In this document: positions 53,202 through 57,146 of the stretch, piece by piece | Layout of the letters: the number at the start of each line of letters is the position of its first letter | Numbering within the stretch: the stretch's first letter is position 1 | DNA from: an uncultured Clostridia bacterium | Lineage (GTDB): Bacteria; Bacillota; Clostridia; Oscillospirales; Ruminococcaceae | NCBI GenBank assembly: GCA_944386805.1 | Contig: CALXCO010000015.1 | Coordinates: 1 to 57,146 of the forward strand | DNA: 57,146 nucleotides | Direction: 5' to 3' | The notes under the pieces: model-generated | What the model was told of the DNA's origin: nothing | What the model saw: only the letters and a program-made list of their open reading frames with translations | Databases searched by the model: none | Program-made: the position numbers and the translations under genes

Positions 53202-54419
53202 TTAATCAAAGTATACTTCGCCTGCGGCAGTTACCGGGGTAAAGATCGATTCTGCCTGTTCTTCGGTCAGCTGGACACCGAAAACGGAATCATAGTAATC
53301 AATCGTCTTTTCAGTTACGTCGATATCTTCAAACAGTTCCGGATAAACCGTCTTTGCCAGCCAATAAAGGGTGATCGGGGTATCGACACCGGGGGTATAG
53401 CTGCGGTACATGCCGAGCGGCATCTTGTAGACCTGTCCGAGCTTGATTGCGTCAATCTCGCTCCAGTCATAGCTGCCGATGGTGTTGTTGAACAGGTCGT
53501 CCGGCGTTGCCTGGTTAAAGTTGGTGATCAGAATGGTGTCCGGGTTCCAGCCGTAGATCTGTTCCATGCTAACCTGGTTGGCGTTATCGGTGGTCAGCTC
53601 CTGCGCAACGTTGACTGCGCCGATCGCATCTGCCCACCACTGACCAAAGAAATTCTGGCCGGAGGTTGCAATCGTCGTGTCGCTGTACTGGAAGAGGAAG
53701 AATACACGGGCGCGTTCTTCATCGGTCATATCGGCGACACGCTGCTGAATCTCGTCATAGACTTCGTTGCTGTAATCACTGACCAGCTCAGTTTTATCGT
53801 TATCGGGGAACATCTCACTGATCAGGGAAATCCAGTTGTCGAGTGTCTCAATTGCATTATAATCCCATTTGTTAACCGAGATGGCAATACCGGGAATACC
53901 TGCATTCTTGAGCTGTTCGCCGATTTCGGGGTTGGACGCGCCATAGAATACGACATCGGGATCGAGTTTGATCAGTTCTTCAACATTGATGGTTGTACCA
54001 TCGGTAAAGCTGGTATCAGCGTTCAGAATCTCAGGGTAAAGTTCGCTGAGCAGGCTGTTCTGTGCGGCGGTCATGCTGGCCGGTGCCATACCGACGATCT
54101 TCTCGGCAGAATCAAAGAAGACCGACAGGACCGAAGGCAGAGGGTAAATGTCCGCTACTGCAATCCGTTCGATATCATACGGAACCTCGACCTCATTGCC
54201 TGCATGGTCGACGACGGTATGATATTCGCCCTGGGTTTCTTCCGAAGCGGAAGAAACCTCCTCAGAGGATGCCTCAGAACTTTCGGAAGAGGACGAACTC
54301 TCCGACACAGAAGACGAACTGCTTTCTGTCTGGGAAGAGGTGGAAGCGGTGTTGCCGCAGCCTGCTGCCGTCAATACAAAAATCATTGCACAAATAAAGC
54401 TCAGACTCTTTTTCATCAT
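53202..54419 (-). CDS. Metal/tetrapyrrole-type ABC substrate-binding lipoprotein
   Basis: 405 residues. Lipobox LTAAGC near 20, then a Ser/Glu-rich linker to about residue 63, then a two-lobed FecB/BtuF-type binding domain (VVDHAGNEVEVPYDIERIAV; VEELIKLDPDVVFYGAS; GWNPDTILITN). Such proteins capture siderophores, haem, cobalamin or related chelates. No permease or ATPase is in the window, although they may lie beyond the right edge. It follows the component-1-like genes directly, which ties the uptake of a metal-containing ligand to that enzyme. GAAAGGAAC precedes the ATG. Confidence 0.88.
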   Translation of the reverse strand: MMKKSLSFICAMIFVLTAAGCGNTASTSSQTESSSSSVSESSSSSESSEASSEEVSSASEETQGEYHTVVDHAGNEVEVPYDIERIAVADIYPLPSVLSVFFDSAEKIVGMAPASMTAAQNSLLSELYPEILNADTSFTDGTTINVEELIKLDPDVVFYGASNPEIGEQLKNAGIPGIAISVNKWDYNAIETLDNWISLISEMFPDNDKTELVSDYSNEVYDEIQQRVADMTDEERARVFFLFQYSDTTIATSGQNFFGQWWADAIGAVNVAQELTTDNANQVSMEQIYGWNPDTILITNFNQATPDDLFNNTIGSYDWSEIDAIKLGQVYKMPLGMYRSYTPGVDTPITLYWLAKTVYPELFEDIDVTEKTIDYYDSVFGVQLTEEQAESIFTPVTAAGEVYFD

Positions 54420-54465
54420 ATTTTGTTCCTTTCACTGCCGCACCTGGCGGCAAATTTTTGATATT

Positions 54466-55596
54466 TTATCCCAAGATTTTGTTTTTCAGCTGTTCAAAAC
54501 CGGTCAGCAGATTGACATCCTCCCGCCGGAAAAGCCGCCCGGAGAACGCCTCATGCGGCAGACGGACAAACTGCTTGTCTTTGCAGATCGGCTGATACAG
54601 CGGGTCAGCGACCACCATTTCAGCGCCATTCATCGCACGAATCAGCTCGTCCTCGTCCAGTGCACGAATCATTCCCGGATGTTCTTCACAGCATACCGGA
54701 CAGATCACCCGAATATCGCCCGCTCCTTCTTTGCGCAGTGCTGCCGCCAGCGACAGGCTGGTGACACTTTCTCCGATCAGGACGATTTTTCCATTCGAAG
54801 AAGACGCTCCGCAAAGATCACGGCAGGTTTTATCTTTAGCCGACTGATGCAGTGCATCCAGCACCTCGGCGGTAAATTTCTCTCCGACCGGTGCACCGAT
54901 GACATAGGGTGTCCCATACAGCGCCTGTAATTTTTTTGCCGCCGCAAGACCGCTCCATGATACCACCAGATTGACCTCAGCCGCTGCGCTGCGCCGGATA
55001 TCCTCCAGGCTGCACCCCATCGACCAGGTTGCCAGGACCTCCCATTCGTCCGACTGCAATCTGCTGACCAGTTCCCGGTCATATCCGCAGACTGCAAAAT
55101 CAAGCGGTGTCACCCCAAGGACATTGACGCTATGAGGAATCACATCCATCGGCTGGGTCATTCGTTCGGCGAACGCCTCAAATGCCATTGAAATGCCGCT
55201 CAGATAATCCTGCATTCCGTTGGTCGCAAACCCAAACGACGGAATACCGGTCTTTTTCTCGATCACCGCAGCGACCGCCTTATAATCGGTTCCGATCATC
55301 ATCGGAATCGGTGTGCCCGCAAGTGCGATAAACTTCGGGGAGAGTTCACCCGCAGCCTGGACAATATCGTCAATCAGCTTGCCATCGTCACCCATCACCG
55401 CTTCCATCTCGGAAAGGCCGGAGATATAGACCATCGAATCGATATCGTACCAGCGCGGTTCATCATGGGTATTATAAGTGGAGTTACAGCCGGACGCATC
55501 GTGCATGATGGTCATGCCGCCCAGCTCGTACAGAGCCGACGCAACGCCGAAAGCATCGGCTGAATAGGTTGAAATGAAGCTGGCAGTCTGTTTCAT
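54466..55596 (-). CDS. Nitrogenase component-1-like subunit (NifK-like side)
   Basis: 376 residues. GGMTIMHDASGCNSTYNTHDE near 27-47 matches the first Cys region of component-1 proteins. The segment FIALAGTPIPMMIGTD near 90, however, has no cysteine where many P-cluster-bearing proteins do. So this subunit would offer at most one of the usual cluster ligands. Its ATG overlaps the stop of the larger subunit by four bases. With that subunit and the NifH-like protein it should form a reductase of the nitrogenase superfamily; the substrate is unknown. Confidence 0.82.
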   Translation of the reverse strand: MKQTASFISTYSADAFGVASALYELGGMTIMHDASGCNSTYNTHDEPRWYDIDSMVYISGLSEMEAVMGDDGKLIDDIVQAAGELSPKFIALAGTPIPMMIGTDYKAVAAVIEKKTGIPSFGFATNGMQDYLSGISMAFEAFAERMTQPMDVIPHSVNVLGVTPLDFAVCGYDRELVSRLQSDEWEVLATWSMGCSLEDIRRSAAAEVNLVVSWSGLAAAKKLQALYGTPYVIGAPVGEKFTAEVLDALHQSAKDKTCRDLCGASSSNGKIVLIGESVTSLSLAAALRKEGAGDIRVICPVCCEEHPGMIRALDEDELIRAMNGAEMVVADPLYQPICKDKQFVRLPHEAFSGRLFRREDVNLLTGFEQLKNKILG

Positions 55597-56927
55597 AAGC
55601 AGCAACCTCCTCCGAAGCCCTTGATCTGAATCAGTCTGCGGGCATCCTTTTTATGCAGATATGCGTCTTCCATCTCACCGGCCATCCGGATAATCCCATC
55701 AAAGCCATACAGTCCGCCGCATTCGACAATATTGACAAAGTTATCGCTGCCGGTAAAGTACGCGGCCTTTTGTCCCAGTGCCAGAAAATGCTTGCCATGA
55801 CCGCCGACCTCAGCACCATGCAGAAAACGCATTTTTACTTCGACTGTCGCGTACAGCATCAAGTCGGGCGCTTCTTTTTGCAGCGCCTCAAAATCTGCCT
55901 TTTCCTCGCCGATGCCATCCAGATAGACACGCTTGACGTTAAAGCCTTTTCTGAGCAGCAGCCGTGCCAGACTCAGCGGCCGATAGGTCAGCGTATAATC
56001 AATGGCGATTGGCGTATCGCCAATCACTTCGTGCGCTTTCTCCAGCGCCGCTTCACATGCTGCAATCCGGTCGGAATAATCCCGGTGCGGCAGATGCAGG
56101 GTATCACAGAGGGTATTCAGCCCGCTCACGATTTCATCATAATCATACGACAGCGGCAGATACAGATATTTCTGTCCCAGTCTTCTTTCCAGTGCAGCTG
56201 CCGAAGCCTTTGCAGCCGGATTATAGACGATATTCAGCGAAGCGGTCGCCATCTGCTGATATTCCTGATAGGTGTGGCAATCCTGAATTTCCCGCAGGGT
56301 ATAGCCGCCCTCCCGAATGGTCGTCACCAGTTCACTGGTCGGCAGGGTCGCAAAATCATTGCCGATGATGTTGACGCTCTTTTCATCCAGCGGCTGCTTT
56401 TTCAGCAGGCTGTACAGCTGACGGCGCATCAGCTGGTCAGGTGTCAGCCCGCTTTTGCGCATAATCGGGTTCATATAGCAGTCGGTAAAATCGACGTCCG
56501 GGTACTTTTCCCGCAGCCGCCGGTAAGCCAGTTTCAGGTCACAACCGGTAAAATGATGGATGCAGCTGGTGTACAGCAATACTGCCGGCGGACGTTTGGG
56601 AAGTTTCGAGAGAATGTCTCCGACACCATCGATAATCAGCTGTTCCATATCGCCGTCCAGCAGGTTATTTTCCCGAATAGCAATCGTAGAGAAACGATCA
56701 GAGGTGCCCTGTTCGGCGGCAGTCAGCACAACACCCCGCAGACAGCCTGCCGCACAGACAAAAATCTCATGTGCTTCCGGCAGCAGCATTCCGGTATGGA
56801 CGATGTTCCATGTTCCGCGCGCCGGTGCCGAATATTCCAGACCGGAGCGGAAAGGAGCAGGGAAACTGGCGTCGGCAATCCGAACGGACGCACAGCTTTC
56901 ATCTATCTGATCAATTCTTTTCAGCAT
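55593..56927 (-). CDS. Nitrogenase component-1-like subunit (NifD-like side)
   Basis: 444 residues. FVCAAGCLRGVVL near 57-69 and LLYTSCIHHFTGCD near 117-130 supply four cysteines in positions expected of a NifD/BchN-type cluster site. NIVECGGLYGFDGIIRMAGE near 405 and a C-terminal GGGCC are additional features. The family fold (three Rossmann-like domains) is evident from the repeated strand-loop pattern. The start at 56927 follows AAAGG and overlaps the NifH-like gene by 17 bases. It lacks the features I would expect of true NifD (no FeMo-co His/Cys pair that I can assign), so nitrogen fixation is unlikely. Confidence 0.82.
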   Translation of the reverse strand: MLKRIDQIDESCASVRIADASFPAPFRSGLEYSAPARGTWNIVHTGMLLPEAHEIFVCAAGCLRGVVLTAAEQGTSDRFSTIAIRENNLLDGDMEQLIIDGVGDILSKLPKRPPAVLLYTSCIHHFTGCDLKLAYRRLREKYPDVDFTDCYMNPIMRKSGLTPDQLMRRQLYSLLKKQPLDEKSVNIIGNDFATLPTSELVTTIREGGYTLREIQDCHTYQEYQQMATASLNIVYNPAAKASAAALERRLGQKYLYLPLSYDYDEIVSGLNTLCDTLHLPHRDYSDRIAACEAALEKAHEVIGDTPIAIDYTLTYRPLSLARLLLRKGFNVKRVYLDGIGEEKADFEALQKEAPDLMLYATVEVKMRFLHGAEVGGHGKHFLALGQKAAYFTGSDNFVNIVECGGLYGFDGIIRMAGEMEDAYLHKKDARRLIQIKGFGGGCCL

Positions 56928-57146
56928 CCGCCTCATCCTTTCCTTTTTTGACCGCTTCCAGCACCGCTTTTGCAAGGGTACGATACTGACCGGCCATCTC
57001 ACTGTCGGGGAAGGCTTCCACGACCGTCTTGCCCATCTCTTCCGCCTGCTGGACAAGGTCGCTGCGGTCGAGGGTACCAACAATCGAAGAATGGAACTCC
57101 TCTGCAAATTCGGCGACCTTCTGATCTTCATCCTTTACGTTTTTCC
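56911..57146 (-). CDS. NifH-like iron protein (C-terminal part, cut by window edge)
   Basis: About 78 residues of the C terminus, beginning beyond the right edge. DRSDLVQQAEEMGKTVVEA, FPDSEMAGQYRTLAKAV and a short charged tail match the end of NifH/BchL-type ATP-dependent reductases (the region after the switch II/cluster ligands). The P-loop and cluster cysteines are off the window. It overlaps the next gene by 17 bases and heads the operon visible here. Confidence 0.75.
   Translation of the reverse strand, partial: KNVKDEDQKVAEFAEEFHSSIVGTLDRSDLVQQAEEMGKTVVEAFPDSEMAGQYRTLAKAVLEAVKKGKDEADAEKN

Noticed and set aside
53202-57146. Nitrogen fixation (nif) operon
   Set aside because: The component-1 proteins are short and lack expected ligands, and no nifB/E/N or molybdate genes are nearby; a nitrogenase-like enzyme is the safer call.

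Overview
The window reads as a chromosomal segment of an anaerobic, endospore-forming member of the Clostridia, most likely a gut Oscillospiraceae/Ruminococcaceae-type organism. The evidence is dipicolinate synthase (dpaA/dpaB, spore core), the [FeFe]-hydrogenase maturase HydF, an oxygen-labile Fe-S serine dehydratase, a Na+-pump decarboxylase, AGGAGG-type ribosome sites, and a carbohydrate locus for sulfated and uronic-acid sugars. This placement is inference from gene content; no rRNA is present. The only RNA gene seen is one tRNA-Ser.

Layout. 1-460 is AT-rich, decayed DNA with an HNH-nuclease-like remnant. 0.46-4.2 kb (minus) carries a beta-lactamase-fold hydrolase, the membrane and gamma subunits of a Na+-translocating decarboxylase, and a FkbM-type methyltransferase. 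4.5-7.9 kb is a serine dehydratase operon with oligoendopeptidase F between its two subunit genes. 8-22.9 kb is mostly housekeeping: asnS behind a perfect 19-bp palindrome, an anion permease, a flavoprotein, a radical SAM activase, dpaAB, an RpiR regulator, a self-regulated MarR/MATE pair, glgB, a GH1 glycosidase, a CapD-like dehydratase and an esterase. 23-28.6 kb holds a CcdA/thioredoxin pair, a DUF5131 protein, pepT, a MetE-like methyltransferase and a LysR regulator. 28.67-29.88 kb is a small islet: a RelB/ParE-type toxin-antitoxin pair between imperfect copies of the 3' end of tRNA-Ser(GGA). 30-33.4 kb has a ModE-like regulator, a MalY/PatB aminotransferase and a frameshifted beta-sandwich repeat protein.

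33.6-49.9 kb is the main accessory carbohydrate region. Two cytoplasmic sulfatases flank a LacI regulator, with three matching palindromic operators. An ArsR/thioredoxin/HesB redox group follows. An AraC regulator is then divergent from a four-gene cassette of two sugar isomerase/epimerase-like TIM barrels alternating with two Gfo/Idh/MocA oxidoreductases. Next come the glucuronate genes (uxaC, uxuA and an SDR fructuronate reductase), a second AraC regulator and an alpha/beta hydrolase. The pieces fit a route in which imported sulfated or uronic-acid glycosides are desulfated, oxidatively cleaved and fed to 2-keto-3-deoxygluconate. No transporter or glycoside hydrolase lies within this stretch.

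50-57.1 kb (all minus) runs from the right edge as: NifH-like protein (partial), two nitrogenase component-1-like subunits, a metal/tetrapyrrole-type ABC substrate-binding lipoprotein, hydF, aspA and a CBS-domain protein. No nif cofactor-assembly genes are visible. The first four genes look like a nitrogenase-superfamily reductase of unknown substrate coupled to uptake. This is the strongest candidate for an undescribed system here, and its nearness to the H-cluster maturase is a second reason to look at it.
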